This document shows positions 1-8,528 of a stretch of 64,000 bases of DNA, piece after piece (position 1 is the stretch's first letter; each line of letters starts with the position of its first letter). The translations under genes were made by a program, and so were the position numbers. The notes below the pieces were generated by a model that did not search any database, was not told the origin of the DNA, and worked only from the letters and a program-made list of their open reading frames with translations. The DNA is taken from the NCBI RefSeq assembly GCF_000474945.1, contig NZ_AXDW01000016.1, positions 1-64,000 of the forward strand, read 5' to 3'. The DNA comes from Solimonas soli DSM 21787 (GTDB lineage Bacteria; Pseudomonadota; Gammaproteobacteria; Nevskiales; Nevskiaceae).

Positions 1-144
1 CGCCGCGTGCCGCGAGCGCGGCACGATGGCGCCGTTGAGTTCGACGGCGACGCGCCGCCCGGCCAGCTGCAGCTCGGCGAGCAGGGCTTCGATGCTGAGG
101 GACGTGGCGAGGCGGCGGGGTTCGCCGTTGACGGTCAGCTGCAT
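1..144 (-). CDS. thiS: ThiS sulfur-carrier protein, 3' end cut by window
   Basis: Small ubiquitin-like sulfur carrier for thiazole synthesis in thiamine biosynthesis. It is thiocarboxylated at a C-terminal Gly-Gly and donates sulfur to ThiG. The 48 visible codons start MQLTVNGEPRRL and include the characteristic VAVELNGAIVPRS stretch. The C-terminal Gly-Gly lies beyond base 1 and is not seen. The gene points away from thiG, with a tRNA gene between them, although the two are often transcribed together in other proteobacteria. Confidence 0.9.
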   Translation of the reverse strand, partial: MQLTVNGEPRRLATSLSIEALLAELQLAGRRVAVELNGAIVPRSRHAA

Positions 145-159
145 GGGACTTCGGCGGCT

Positions 160-189
160 TTGAGGACGCGTGGACGCTTGAACTACAAT
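160..189 (+). promoter_or_regulatory. Probable sigma70 promoter of tRNA-Gly
   Basis: TTGAGG at 160-165 and TACAAT at 184-189 are separated by 18 bases. Transcription would start about six bases before the mature tRNA. The position suits a tRNA promoter that could also read on into thiG. This is an inference from consensus similarity only. Confidence 0.5.
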
Positions 190-201
190 GGTCGCCGCTG
201 C

Positions 202-275
202 GCGGGTGTAGTTCAATGGTAGAACTTCGGCTTCCCAAGCCGATAGCGTGGGTTCGATTCCCATCACCCGCTCCA
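202..275 (+). tRNA. tRNA-Gly, anticodon CCC
   Basis: A full cloverleaf can be drawn. The acceptor stem pairs GCGGGTG with CACCCGC. The anticodon stem pairs TCGGC with GCCGA around the loop TTCCCAA, giving anticodon CCC at 234-236, which reads GGG. The T-arm contains GGTTCGATTCC. The 3' CCA is encoded at 273-275. It lies 59 bases before thiG. Confidence 0.97.
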
Positions 276-334
276 CCCCTTTTCCGCTGCGCCGCGCCCG
301 ATCGCGGCGGGCCGGTGCAGGACCTCGAATCAAG

Positions 335-1117
335 ATGGCCGAAGACCTCCTCCAGATCGCCGGGCGCACGTATGCGTCGCGCCTGCTCGTCGGCACCGGC
401 AAGTACAAGGACCACGACGAGACGCGCCGTGCCATCGAGGCCAGTGGCGCCGAGATCGTCACCGTCGCCGTGCGGCGCGTGAACATCGGCCAGAACGCCA
501 ATGAGCCGAACCTGCTCGACGTGCTGCCGCCCGACCGCTTCACGATCCTGCCCAACACCGCCGGCTGCTACACGGCGAAGGACGCCGTGCATACCTGCCA
601 GCTGGCGCGCGAACTGCTCGACGGCCATCCGCTCGTCAAGCTCGAAGTGCTCGGCGACCAGAAGACGCTGTACCCGGACGTCACGGCGACGCTCGCGGCG
701 GCGGAAACGCTCGTCAAGGACGGCTTCGAGGTGATGGTCTACACCAGCGACGACCCGATCCTCTGCAAGCGGCTGGAGGAGCTCGGCTGCGTCGCCGTGA
801 TGCCGCTGGCGGCGCCGATCGGCTCCGGCCTCGGCATCCAGAACAAGTACAACCTGCTGACCATCATCGAGAATGCCAAGGTGCCGATCATCGTCGACGC
901 CGGCGTCGGCACGGCGAGCGACGCGGCGATCGCGATGGAGCTCGGCTGCGACGGCGTGCTAATGAACACGGCGATCGCCGAGGCGAGGAATCCGGTGCTG
1001 ATGGCGAGCGCGATGAAGAAGGCGATCGAGGCCGGCCGCGAGGCGCGTCTGGCCGGCCGCATGCCGCGCCGCCGCTACGCCAGCGCCTCGTCGCCGCTCG
1101 AAGGCCTGCCGTTCTGA
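335..1117 (+). CDS. thiG: Thiazole synthase ThiG
   Basis: Cytoplasmic enzyme that condenses 1-deoxy-D-xylulose 5-phosphate, dehydroglycine and ThiS-thiocarboxylate into the thiamine thiazole. The 260-residue TIM-barrel protein has the usual family length. The Schiff-base lysine is K102 in the VKLEVLGD segment, and the C-terminal phosphate-binding loop contains [13 protein letters not shown] chose the ATG at 335 because homologues begin just before the conserved [12 protein letters not shown] region; the frame stays open upstream into the tRNA, which cannot be coding. The next gene starts 13 bases downstream and trmB follows it, a common linkage in gammaproteobacteria. Confidence 0.95.
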   Translation: MAEDLLQIAGRTYASRLLVGTGKYKDHDETRRAIEASGAEIVTVAVRRVNIGQNANEPNLLDVLPPDRFTILPNTAGCYTAKDAVHTCQLARELLDGHPLVKLEVLGDQKTLYPDVTATLAAAETLVKDGFEVMVYTSDDPILCKRLEELGCVAVMPLAAPIGSGLGIQNKYNLLTIIENAKVPIIVDAGVGTASDAAIAMELGCDGVLMNTAIAEARNPVLMASAMKKAIEAGREARLAGRMPRRRYASASSPLEGLPF

Positions 1118-1130
1118 AACGCCGGTCCTG

Positions 1131-1718
1131 ATGTCGCTCTACACGCCGCGGCACTTCGAGGGCGAGCGCGCCGCCGCGCTGCGGCTGATCGACGCGCATC
1201 CGTTCGCGACGCTGATCACCACGCTCGACGGCGCCGAAGCGCTCGTCTCGCATCTGCCGCTGCTGCGGCAGGGCGAGGCGCTGCATGGACACATGGCGCG
1301 CGCCAATCCGCACTGGCGGGCCTTCGCGGCGGGCCGCACGCTCGCCGTGTTCCACGGCCCGCATGCCTACGTCTCGCCGCGCTGGTACGAGGAGCCGGCG
1401 CAGCACGTGCCGACCTGGAACTACGCGAGCGTCCACGTCGCCGGCCGGCCGCAAACGCTCGATGACGCCGGGGCGCAGGCCACGCTGGCGACGCTGACCG
1501 CGCACTTCGACCCGGCGTTCCGCGCGACGGACGAGAACGTCGCGCGCCTGCTGCCGGCCATCGTCGCCTTCCGCCTGCCGATCGAACGGCTCGAAGCCAA
1601 GTTCAAGATGAGCCAGAACCGCAGTGCCGGCGATCGCGCCGGCGTGGCCGCGGCGCTCGCCGCGCAGGCGTCGGCCGACGCGCGCGCCGTCGCCGAATGG
1701 ATGCGCCGCCATGGTTGA
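1131..1718 (+). CDS. PaiB-like FMN-binding negative transcriptional regulator
   Basis: A 195-residue protein of the FMN-binding split-barrel PaiB family, named after the Bacillus subtilis PaiB regulator. The opening YTPRHFEG, the SHLPLL strand, and the segment around YVSPRWYE followed by VPTWNYASVHV are typical family features. The family resembles pyridoxamine-phosphate oxidases in fold, and its biochemical role in proteobacteria is unclear. The stop overlaps the trmB start by eight bases (1711-1718), suggesting translational coupling. Family assignment is firm; the regulatory role is by analogy. Confidence 0.85.
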   Translation: MSLYTPRHFEGERAAALRLIDAHPFATLITTLDGAEALVSHLPLLRQGEALHGHMARANPHWRAFAAGRTLAVFHGPHAYVSPRWYEEPAQHVPTWNYASVHVAGRPQTLDDAGAQATLATLTAHFDPAFRATDENVARLLPAIVAFRLPIERLEAKFKMSQNRSAGDRAGVAAALAAQASADARAVAEWMRRHG

Positions 1719-2424
1719 GCACGCACCGCAGGACGGCGAGGCCCTGCCGCGCCGCCGCGAGATCCGCTCCTTCGTGCGCCGCGAAGGCCGCATGACGGAC
1801 GCGCAGAAGCGTGCGCTCGACGCGCTGTGGCCGGTCTACGGCGTCGAGGCGCCGGCCGCGCCGCTCGATCTGGATGCGGTGTTCGGCCGCGCGGCGCCGC
1901 GCGTGTTCGAGATCGGCTTCGGCATGGGCGATTACCTGCTGAGCCGTGTCGTCGCCGAGCCGCAGCACGATTTCTTCGGTGTCGAGGTGCATCGCCCCGG
2001 CGTCGGTCGCCTGCTGAACCGCGCCCACGCGGCCGGCGCGAACAACCTGCGCGTGGCGAGCGACGATGCGGTCGTCGTGCTGCGCGACTGGCTGCCGGAA
2101 GCGTTGCTCGACGAGATCGTCATCCAGTTTCCGGACCCCTGGCACAAGGCGCGCCACAACAAGCGCCGCCTGGTGCAGCCAGCGTTCGCGGCGCTCGCCG
2201 TCTCGCGCCTCAAGCCGGGCGGCCTGCTGTCGCTGGCCACCGACTGGCAGCCTTACGCCGAGCACATGCTCGAGGTGCTCAATGCCGAAGCGGGCCTGCG
2301 CAATCTGGCCGCCGACGGCCGCTACGTGCCGCGTCCGCCGACACGCCTGAAGACCAAGTTCGAAGCGCGCGGCGAACGGCTCGGGCACGCGGTTTTCGAC
2401 CTCGCCTACCGGCGTCTCGGCTGA
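1711..2424 (+). CDS. trmB: tRNA (guanine-N7)-methyltransferase TrmB
   Basis: Methylates N7 of G46 in the variable loop of tRNAs using S-adenosylmethionine. The 237-residue protein has the family N-terminal RSFVRREGRMT, the SAM-binding EIGFGMGDYL loop, and the substrate loop QFPDPWHKARHNKRRL. The ATG at 1711 is used because it places the conserved RSFVRR segment near residue 20 as in homologues; the open frame extends upstream inside the preceding gene. Same strand as thiG and the PaiB-like gene. Confidence 0.95.
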   Translation: MVEHAPQDGEALPRRREIRSFVRREGRMTDAQKRALDALWPVYGVEAPAAPLDLDAVFGRAAPRVFEIGFGMGDYLLSRVVAEPQHDFFGVEVHRPGVGRLLNRAHAAGANNLRVASDDAVVVLRDWLPEALLDEIVIQFPDPWHKARHNKRRLVQPAFAALAVSRLKPGGLLSLATDWQPYAEHMLEVLNAEAGLRNLAADGRYVPRPPTRLKTKFEARGERLGHAVFDLAYRRLG

Positions 2425-2555
2425 GCACCGCCGCGCCGGCGGCCCGGGGCGCGGGTGCCGGGCCGACGCCGGTCGCGGCCCCCGGCACGGATCGCGCGGC
2501 CCATGGCGCGCCGACATTTGCCTGTCGCACGCAAGCAGGTAATCTCGGGCATCCC

Positions 2556-3440
2556 ATGTCGACCAAGCACCCGATCATCGGCATCACCGGCGCCAGCGGC
2601 GCGGGCACCAGCACCGCCGTGAAGGCCTTCATGCGCCTGTTCGCCGAGATGGGCGTGCGCGGCGCGCTGGTGGAGGGCGACGCCTTTCACGCCTACGACC
2701 GCGTGCAACTGCGCCGCACCCTGGAGCGCGCGCGCATCCGCGGCGAGAATTTCTCGCTGTTCTCGCCGGCCGCCAACCTGCTCGAACGGCTCGAGGGCCT
2801 GCTGCGCGAGTACGGCGAACGCGGCACCGGCATGATCCGGCATTACCTGCATCGCGACGACGAGGCCGTCGCAGCGCACCAGGCGCCGGGCACGTTCACG
2901 CCCTGGCAGCGTCTGCCGCCGGATACCGACATGCTGTTCTACGAAGGACTGCATGGCGCCTACGTCGGCGACGAGGTCAACATCGCCGCGCACATGGATC
3001 TGCTGATCGGCGTGACGCCGGTGATCAATCTGGAATGGATCCAGAAGCTCAAGCGCGATACCGACGAGCGCGGCTATCACCCCGAGGAAGTCACGCACAC
3101 GATCCTGCGCCGCATGCCGGACTACGTGAACTACATCGTGCCGCAGTTCTCGCGCACCGATGTCAACTTCCAGCGCGTGCCGCTGGTCGACACCAGCAAT
3201 CCCTTCGCGCTGCGCGAGATTCCGCTTGCCGAGGAGAGCCTCGTGGTCATCCATTTCAACGATTACTCGCGGCTCAACGCCGATTTCGATCTGCTGCTGC
3301 GCGAAGTGCCCGGTGCCTTCCAGTCGCACGCGCAGACGCTGGTCGTGCCGGGGCCGCAGCAGGAGCGCGCGATGGAGCTGATCTTCAAGCCGGCGGTCCA
3401 GCGCCTGCTCGAAGCGCGCGATCTGGCGCGTGCCGCCTGA
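2556..3440 (+). CDS. prkB: Phosphoribulokinase-family protein PrkB
   Basis: A 294-residue P-loop kinase of the class I phosphoribulokinase family. The nucleotide-binding loop is GITGASGAGTST at residues 9-20. EGDAFHAYDR and the later LEWIQKLKRD region match proteobacterial PrkB. No RuBisCO or other Calvin-cycle gene is in the window, and many heterotrophs carry this gene, so carbon fixation should not be inferred. The ATG at 2556 fits the family N-terminus. It lies 131 bases after trmB and ends just before the aldo-keto reductase. Confidence 0.9.
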   Translation: MSTKHPIIGITGASGAGTSTAVKAFMRLFAEMGVRGALVEGDAFHAYDRVQLRRTLERARIRGENFSLFSPAANLLERLEGLLREYGERGTGMIRHYLHRDDEAVAAHQAPGTFTPWQRLPPDTDMLFYEGLHGAYVGDEVNIAAHMDLLIGVTPVINLEWIQKLKRDTDERGYHPEEVTHTILRRMPDYVNYIVPQFSRTDVNFQRVPLVDTSNPFALREIPLAEESLVVIHFNDYSRLNADFDLLLREVPGAFQSHAQTLVVPGPQQERAMELIFKPAVQRLLEARDLARAA

Positions 3441-3453
3441 GGTGGCAACCTTC

Positions 3454-4494
3454 ATGCCGATGGAACACCGCCGTCTCGGCCGTACCGATCTGCAGGTCAG
3501 CGTCGTCTGCCTAGGCACCATGACCTGGGGCGAGCAGAACAGCGAGGCCGAAGCGCACGCGCAGATCGACACGGCGCTCGAAGCCGGCGTCAATTTCCTC
3601 GACACCGCCGAGATGTATCCGGTCGCGCCGCGCGCCGAGACCTACGGCCGCACCGAGTCGATCATCGGCAGCTGGCTGAAGAAGAACGGCCGGCGCGATC
3701 GCCTGGTGATCGCCAGCAAGGTGATCGGCCCCGGCGCCTTCCCGTACATTCGCGGCGGTCCGCGGCTGGATCGCGCCTCGGTGTTCGCCGCCTGCGAGGC
3801 CTCGCTGCGCCGCCTGCAGACGGACGTGATCGATCTCTACCAGGTGCACTGGCCGCAGCGGCCGACGAACTACTTCGGCCGTCTCGGCTACGACGGCGAC
3901 GGCAGCGACGGCGGCGTGCCGCTGGCCGAGACGCTCGGCGCGCTCGCCGAGCTGCAGCGCCAGGGCAAGATCCGCCACATCGGCGTGTCGAACGAAACGC
4001 CGTGGGGTGTCGCCGAGTATCTGCGCCTGCATCGCGAAGAGGGCCTGCCGCGCATCGCCTCGATCCAGAACCCGTACAGCCTGCTCAACCGCAGCTTCGA
4101 GGTCGGCCTCGCCGAATTCGCGCAGCGCGAGGACGTCGGCCTGCTCGCGTACTCGCCGCTGGCCATGGGCGTGCTGTCCGGCAAGTATCTCGACGGCGCG
4201 CGGCCGGCCGGTTCGCGCATGGTCGTGTTCACCCGCTTCACGCGGTATGGCGGCCCCGAGGCCGAGGCGCCGACGCGCGCCTACGTCGAACTGGCGCGCG
4301 AGCATGGCCTCGACCCGGCGCAGATGGCGCTCGCCTTCGTGCACGGCCGGCCGTTCACCACCGCCACCATCATCGGCGCCACGACGGCCGCGCAGCTGCG
4401 CGGCAATCTCGACAGCGCGGCGCTCGCGCTGAGCCCGAAAGTGCTGCGCGCGATCGAGGCGCTGCATCGCCGCCACCCGATTCCCTGCCCGTAG
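3454..4494 (+). CDS. Tas-like aldo-keto reductase
   Basis: An NADPH-dependent oxidoreductase of the aldo-keto reductase superfamily, 346 residues. The opening RRLGRTDLQVSVVCLGTMTW and GEQNSEAEAHAQ closely match the E. coli Tas group. The catalytic tetrad is visible as Asp and Tyr in DTAEMYP, Lys in VIASKV and His in YQVHWP. The ATG at 3454 is chosen because a GAGGTG Shine-Dalgarno element lies nine bases upstream; an in-frame ATG at 3460 is the alternative. The physiological substrate is unknown. Confidence 0.9.
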   Translation: MPMEHRRLGRTDLQVSVVCLGTMTWGEQNSEAEAHAQIDTALEAGVNFLDTAEMYPVAPRAETYGRTESIIGSWLKKNGRRDRLVIASKVIGPGAFPYIRGGPRLDRASVFAACEASLRRLQTDVIDLYQVHWPQRPTNYFGRLGYDGDGSDGGVPLAETLGALAELQRQGKIRHIGVSNETPWGVAEYLRLHREEGLPRIASIQNPYSLLNRSFEVGLAEFAQREDVGLLAYSPLAMGVLSGKYLDGARPAGSRMVVFTRFTRYGGPEAEAPTRAYVELAREHGLDPAQMALAFVHGRPFTTATIIGATTAAQLRGNLDSAALALSPKVLRAIEALHRRHPIPCP

Positions 4495-4618
4495 CGCCGC
4501 GACGCCGATTCGGCCGGCTTTCAAGCGCTTGCGCGGCGCCGTTCGCGCAGCGCTTGCCGCCTCGCGGCGAGCGGCGTAGAAAGAACGGGCGCCGTCCGCG
4601 CGGCGCGGGAGGTGGATC

Positions 4619-4924
4619 ATGGCGGAATGGTTGGGCGGACTGGCGGTCGGCCAGTGGTTCGAGACCGAGTACGGGCCTTTCGAGGTCGTCGGCGTCGACA
4701 GCGATGCGGAGATGGTGCTGGTCCAGCACTACGACGGCACGCTCGAGGACTACGACTTCGAGACGTGGATGGCGCTCGCCGCGCGACCATGTGCGCCACC
4801 CGAGGATTACTCCGGCGCGCTGGACATCGCGCGCGACGACTACGCCGAGCGCGACGATACGCCGGCGAGGCCCGGCGGTCGCTGGGACAATCCGCTGGAC
4901 CTGCTCGACCTGCGCGACCGCTGA
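4619..4924 (+). CDS. Small conserved protein, DUF6763-like
   Basis: A 101-residue acidic cytoplasmic protein with no signal peptide or membrane segment. The pattern GQWFETEYGPFEVVGVD, then a YDGTLEDYDFETW strand and a CAPPEDYSGALD loop, matches the small gammaproteobacterial family I know as DUF6763, whose function is unknown. A strong GGGAGGTGG ribosome-binding site lies directly before the ATG. The family name is from memory and should be confirmed. Confidence 0.75.
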   Translation: MAEWLGGLAVGQWFETEYGPFEVVGVDSDAEMVLVQHYDGTLEDYDFETWMALAARPCAPPEDYSGALDIARDDYAERDDTPARPGGRWDNPLDLLDLRDR

Positions 4925-5002
4925 GGACCCGGCGCGCGTGCCGAGGGCAGGGCTTCGCTTTCGTGCTTTCCTGATCGCCCGCGAGGGGCAGAGGAGGTCC
5001 GG

Positions 5003-5638
5003 ATGTTCAGTCGCTGGCGCACCCCGCAGTTGCCCGCCGCGTTCAAGTACACGCTCGACGATGGCTTGCCGATCCTCGTGCGGCCGATCCGCCCGGACGA
5101 CGCGGCCCGCATCCGCGAAGGCTTCGCGCGCCTCTCCAGGCTGGCGCGCCGCCGGCGTTTTCCGAACGGCGATCCGGATCAGCTGAGCGAGGAGCAGATC
5201 GCCAAGCTTGTGCACATCGACCAGATCAATCACGCCGCCTGGGGCGCCGCCAATCTCGAGAAGCCGGACGAGCCGGGCATCGGCATCGCGCGTTATGTGC
5301 GTCTGAACGGCGAGCCGCAGGCGGCCGACGTGGCGATCACCATCGCCGACGATTACCAGGGCCGCGGCGCCGGTTTCGTGCTGCAGGCCTGCCTGCATCT
5401 GACGGCCTGGCGCAACGGCATCCGCACCTTCTACTACGACGTCGCTTCCGACAACGACCGCATCATCCGCCATCTCAAGCTGCTCGGCGCCACGCATGCC
5501 GGCCGCGCCGACAACATCGACCGTCTCGAACTGCCGGTCTACCGCCGCGCCAGGGACGTGCCGGACGGCAACGACATCGGCCGGCGCTTCGCCGAGGTGT
5601 TCGTGCGCCTGCAGCGCAGCGAGGCGCTCGCCGCCTAG
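5003..5638 (+). CDS. GNAT-family acetyltransferase
   Basis: A 211-residue single-domain GNAT N-acetyltransferase. The N-terminal LVRPIRPDDAARIREGFARLS is the usual first strand and helix of the fold. The acetyl-CoA loop is seen as DDYQGRGAGFVL near residues 115-126. A good AGGAGG-type ribosome-binding site precedes the ATG. Its TAG stop overlaps the TAG stop of the convergent transporter gene on CTAG at 5635-5638. The substrate is unknown. Confidence 0.85.
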   Translation: MFSRWRTPQLPAAFKYTLDDGLPILVRPIRPDDAARIREGFARLSRLARRRRFPNGDPDQLSEEQIAKLVHIDQINHAAWGAANLEKPDEPGIGIARYVRLNGEPQAADVAITIADDYQGRGAGFVLQACLHLTAWRNGIRTFYYDVASDNDRIIRHLKLLGATHAGRADNIDRLELPVYRRARDVPDGNDIGRRFAEVFVRLQRSEALAA

Positions 5639-6993
5639 GCCGCCGGCGCCTTGTCCGGCACGGCAACGATCGGCCGGCGGATGAAGTACAGCGACAGTGC
5701 GAGCGCCGGCAGGGTCAGCGACGCCGTGTAGAGGAAGAACAGCGGATAGCCGATCGCATCGACGATCCCGCCCGAGAACCCGGCGATCAGCTTGCCGAGC
5801 AGCGGGAACAGCGAGCCGAACAGCGCGTACTGCGTCGCCGTATAGGCGACGTTGGTGAGGCTGGACAGGTAGGCGACGAAGGCGGTCCCGGCGATGCCGA
5901 TGCCGACGTTGTCGACGCTGATCGCGATCGCCAGCTCGTCGAGCCCCGGCGCGTGCCGGCGCGCCAGCCAGGAGAAGAACAGATTGCCGAAGGCGATCAC
6001 CAGCACGCCGACGAACAGCGTGCGCGCGATGCCCAGCCAGGCGACCAGCGCGCCGGCGACGGCGACGCCGACCATGGTCATGATCACGCCGAACACCTTC
6101 GACATCGCCGCGATCTGCGCCAGCGTGTAGCCCATGTCGAGATAGAAGGGATTCGCCATCACGCCCATGGCGTACTCGTGCATGCGGTAGACGGCGATGA
6201 ACAGCAGGATCAGCGCGGCGCGGCGCAGGCCGTTGCGCGCGAAGAAGTCGGCGATCGGCCCGGCGATGGCGCCGATCAGGTTGGCGGCGAAATGGCGCAG
6301 CGGTTTCGGCCAGTGCGCGTTCGCTTCGAGGAACGCCGCGACGCGCGCTTCCTGCGGCGCGGCGACGGCGATCTGCGGCCGCGGCGGTTCGGCGATCAGC
6401 AGCACGGTGGCGATGCCGACGAGGCCGAGCGCCGCCATGCACAGGTACGACAGCATCCAGCCGTGATCGGCGGCGATCAGCAGGGCGCCGGCCCCGGCGA
6501 CGATCAGGGCAATGCGATAACCCATCTGGTACGCCGCCGCCAGCGCGCCCTGCTGTTCGCTCGGCGCCGCCTCGATGCGGAAGGCATCGAGCGCGATGTC
6601 CTGCGTCGCCGACGAAAAGGCGACGAGCACCGCGAGCAGCGCGGTCCGGCGCAGGTCGGCGGCCGGATCGTTGAGCGCCATCAGCGCGAGGCCGGCGGCG
6701 ATGCCGCACTGCGCGAGCAGCATCCAGCTGCGGCGGCGTCCGAGCCAGCGCGTCAGCAGCGGCAGCGGCACGCGGTCGACGACCGGCGCCCAGAACAGCT
6801 TCACCGAATAGGTGATGCCGACCCAGCTGAAGTAGCCGATCATTGTGCGCGACACGCCGGCCTGCGTCAGCCACGCCGACAGCGTCGAGAACACCAGCAG
6901 GAACGGCAGGCCGGCGGAGAAGCCGAGAAACAGCAGCGCGCGCACGCGCGGATGGGCATACACGCGCAGCGCGGCGAGCAGGCGCCGCGTCAC
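5635..6993 (-). CDS. AmpG-like MFS transporter (muropeptide permease family)
   Basis: A 452-residue inner-membrane protein with about twelve to fourteen hydrophobic segments. The start LLFLGFSAGLPFLLVFSTLSAWL is followed by VSRTMIGYFSWVG and LLTRWLGRRRSW, and a middle segment reads SSATQDIALDAFRIE; all match AmpG permeases, which import anhydro-muropeptides for cell-wall recycling and beta-lactamase induction. The GTG start at 6991-6993 overlaps the xthA stop by GTGA, so the two are probably translated together. Orthology to E. coli AmpG is likely but not certain, since many genomes carry paralogues. Confidence 0.85.
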   Translation of the reverse strand: MTRRLLAALRVYAHPRVRALLFLGFSAGLPFLLVFSTLSAWLTQAGVSRTMIGYFSWVGITYSVKLFWAPVVDRVPLPLLTRWLGRRRSWMLLAQCGIAAGLALMALNDPAADLRRTALLAVLVAFSSATQDIALDAFRIEAAPSEQQGALAAAYQMGYRIALIVAGAGALLIAADHGWMLSYLCMAALGLVGIATVLLIAEPPRPQIAVAAPQEARVAAFLEANAHWPKPLRHFAANLIGAIAGPIADFFARNGLRRAALILLFIAVYRMHEYAMGVMANPFYLDMGYTLAQIAAMSKVFGVIMTMVGVAVAGALVAWLGIARTLFVGVLVIAFGNLFFSWLARRHAPGLDELAIAISVDNVGIGIAGTAFVAYLSSLTNVAYTATQYALFGSLFPLLGKLIAGFSGGIVDAIGYPLFFLYTASLTLPALALSLYFIRRPIVAVPDKAPAA

Positions 6994-7778
6994 AGCGCGT
7001 AATCCATGATCAGCGGTGCATGATCGGAAAAGCGCGTCTCCTTCCACACCGACGCGGCCTTGATCTTGTCGCGCAGATTGGGGGTGACAATCTGGTAGTC
7101 GATGCGCCAGCCGACGTTCTTCGCCCAGGCCTGGCCGCGATTGCTCCACCAGGTATAGGCCTCGCCCTCGGCATCCGGATACAGCTGGCGATAGGCGTCG
7201 ACCCAGCCGAGCGCCGGCTTGTCCTGGCCGAGCAGGCGGTCCAGCCAGGCGCGCTCGTGCGGCAGGAAGCCGGAGTTCTTCTGGTTGCCGCGCCAGTTCT
7301 TGAGGTCGATGTTCCTGTGCGCGATGTTCCAGTCGCCGACCACGATGTACTGGCGGCCGGAGGCGAGCCAGTCGCGCATCACCGGCAGGAAGAATTCGAG
7401 GAAGCGGTCCTTGCTCGCCTGTCGCTCGGGGCCGGCCGAGCCCGACGGCACATAGAGCGAAACGACCGAGAGCTTGCCGTAGCGCAGTTCGACGTAGCGT
7501 CCCTCGTCGTCGAACTCCGGCGCACCGAGCTTGTCGAGGATTTCATCCGGCGCGCGCTTGGCGAAGATCGCCACGCCGGCGTAACCCTTCTTCTGCGCAT
7601 AGCTGAAATGCGCGTGCCAGCCCGGCGGCGAGAAGGTCAGGTCGCCTTCGAGATCGGAGAGCTGTGCCTTGATTTCCTGCAGGCAGAGGAAATCGGCGTT
7701 CTGCTGCGGCAGCCAGTCGAAGAGACCCTTGCGGGCGGCGGAGCGGATGCCATTGGCATTGAGCGAGATGACGCGCAT
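6990..7778 (-). CDS. xthA: Exodeoxyribonuclease III (AP endonuclease)
   Basis: A 262-residue Mg-dependent exonuclease III / AP endonuclease for base-excision repair. Catalytic residues are present: E35 in LQEIKAQ, Asp and Asn in GDWNIAH near residue 150, and D252-H253 in SDHAPL. This matters because the RNA-regulatory paralogue Crc of Pseudomonas also sits beside pyrE but has lost these residues, so here the protein should be an active nuclease. It is transcribed divergently from pyrE across a repeat-rich 96-base gap and overlaps the downstream transporter gene. Confidence 0.92.
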   Translation of the reverse strand: MRVISLNANGIRSAARKGLFDWLPQQNADFLCLQEIKAQLSDLEGDLTFSPPGWHAHFSYAQKKGYAGVAIFAKRAPDEILDKLGAPEFDDEGRYVELRYGKLSVVSLYVPSGSAGPERQASKDRFLEFFLPVMRDWLASGRQYIVVGDWNIAHRNIDLKNWRGNQKNSGFLPHERAWLDRLLGQDKPALGWVDAYRQLYPDAEGEAYTWWSNRGQAWAKNVGWRIDYQIVTPNLRDKIKAASVWKETRFSDHAPLIMDYAL

Positions 7779-7784
7779 GAAGGC

Positions 7785-7859
7785 GTGATTCGTGATGGAT
7801 GACCCGTGATTTGTCGTAATGTACGCGAGCGCCAGTCACCAATCACCAATCGCCAATCC
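7785..7859. repeat. Imperfect inverted repeat built of heptads between xthA and pyrE
   Basis: The left arm carries consecutive seven-base units GTGATTC, GTGATGG, ATGACCC, GTGATTT (7785-7812). The right arm (about 7832-7859) carries the complementary kind: AGTCACC, AATCACC, AATCGCC, AATCC. The arms could fold into a long imperfect hairpin. Related heptad elements are found in intergenic regions of Xanthomonadaceae and relatives. Whether it is only a dispersed repeat or acts on the divergent genes cannot be told. Confidence 0.55.
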
Positions 7860-7874
7860 TCCGTCGCCAGTCAC

Positions 7875-8522
7875 ATGCTCCAGAGCTACCAAACCGAATT
7901 CCTGCGTCTCGCGCTCGAGCACGAGGTCCTGAAGTTCGGCTCGTTCACCCTGAAGTCCGGACGGCAATCGCCGTACTTCTTCAACCTCGGCAGGATTTCC
8001 TCGGGTGCGGCGATGCGCGCACTCGGCCATGCCTACGCGCAGGCGCTGACCGCTTCGGGCCTCGCCTACGACATGCTGTTCGGCCCCGCGTACAAGGGCA
8101 TTCCGCTGGTCACCGCGGTGTCCTGCGCGCTCGCCGAGCAGGGCCGCGACCTGCCTTACGCCTACAACCGCAAGGAAGCCAAGGACCACGGCGAGGGCGG
8201 CACGCTGGTCGGCGCGGCGCCGAAAGGGCGCGTCGTCATCGTCGACGACGTGCTCACCGCCGGCACCGCGCTGCGCGAAGCGGTGCGCCTGCTGCAACAG
8301 GCCGGCGCGCAGCCGGTCGCCGCCGTGATCGCGCTCGATCGGCAGGAGAAAGGCCCGAGCGGTCGGTCGGCGGTGCAGGAGATGGAGCGCGACGCCGGCA
8401 TTCGCGTGATCTCGCTGGTCAACGTGCAGACCATGCTGTCCTACCTGTCCGGCGGCCATGCATCCGCCGACACGCTCGCCGCGATCCGCGCCTACCAGGC
8501 GCAGTACGGCGTCGCCGCCTGA
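7875..8522 (+). CDS. pyrE: Orotate phosphoribosyltransferase
   Basis: Transfers phosphoribosyl from PRPP to orotate, giving OMP in pyrimidine synthesis. The 215-residue protein has the FTLKSGRQSPYFFNLG start, the RKEAKDHGEGG catalytic loop, and the PRPP-binding motif VVIVDDVLTAGTA. The ATG at 7875 gives the standard start MLQSYQTEFLRLAL; the open frame upstream runs through the repeat element and is unlikely to be translated. It converges on the response-regulator gene with only six bases between them. Confidence 0.96.
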   Translation: MLQSYQTEFLRLALEHEVLKFGSFTLKSGRQSPYFFNLGRISSGAAMRALGHAYAQALTASGLAYDMLFGPAYKGIPLVTAVSCALAEQGRDLPYAYNRKEAKDHGEGGTLVGAAPKGRVVIVDDVLTAGTALREAVRLLQQAGAQPVAAVIALDRQEKGPSGRSAVQEMERDAGIRVISLVNVQTMLSYLSGGHASADTLAAIRAYQAQYGVAA

Positions 8523-8528
8523 GGCCGC

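Noticed and set aside
276..334. TPP riboswitch before thiG
   Set aside because: The 59-base gap between the tRNA and thiG is too short for the thi-box, and no CTGAGA-type core is present.
2556..3440. PrkB as evidence for the Calvin cycle
   Set aside because: No RuBisCO or other Calvin-cycle gene is in the window, and PrkB homologues are common in heterotrophs.
4370..6874. 834-codon minus-strand frame across several plus- and minus-strand genes
   Set aside because: It crosses the GNAT, DUF6763-like and AmpG-like genes in shifted frame and has only Arg/Ala-rich noise composition.
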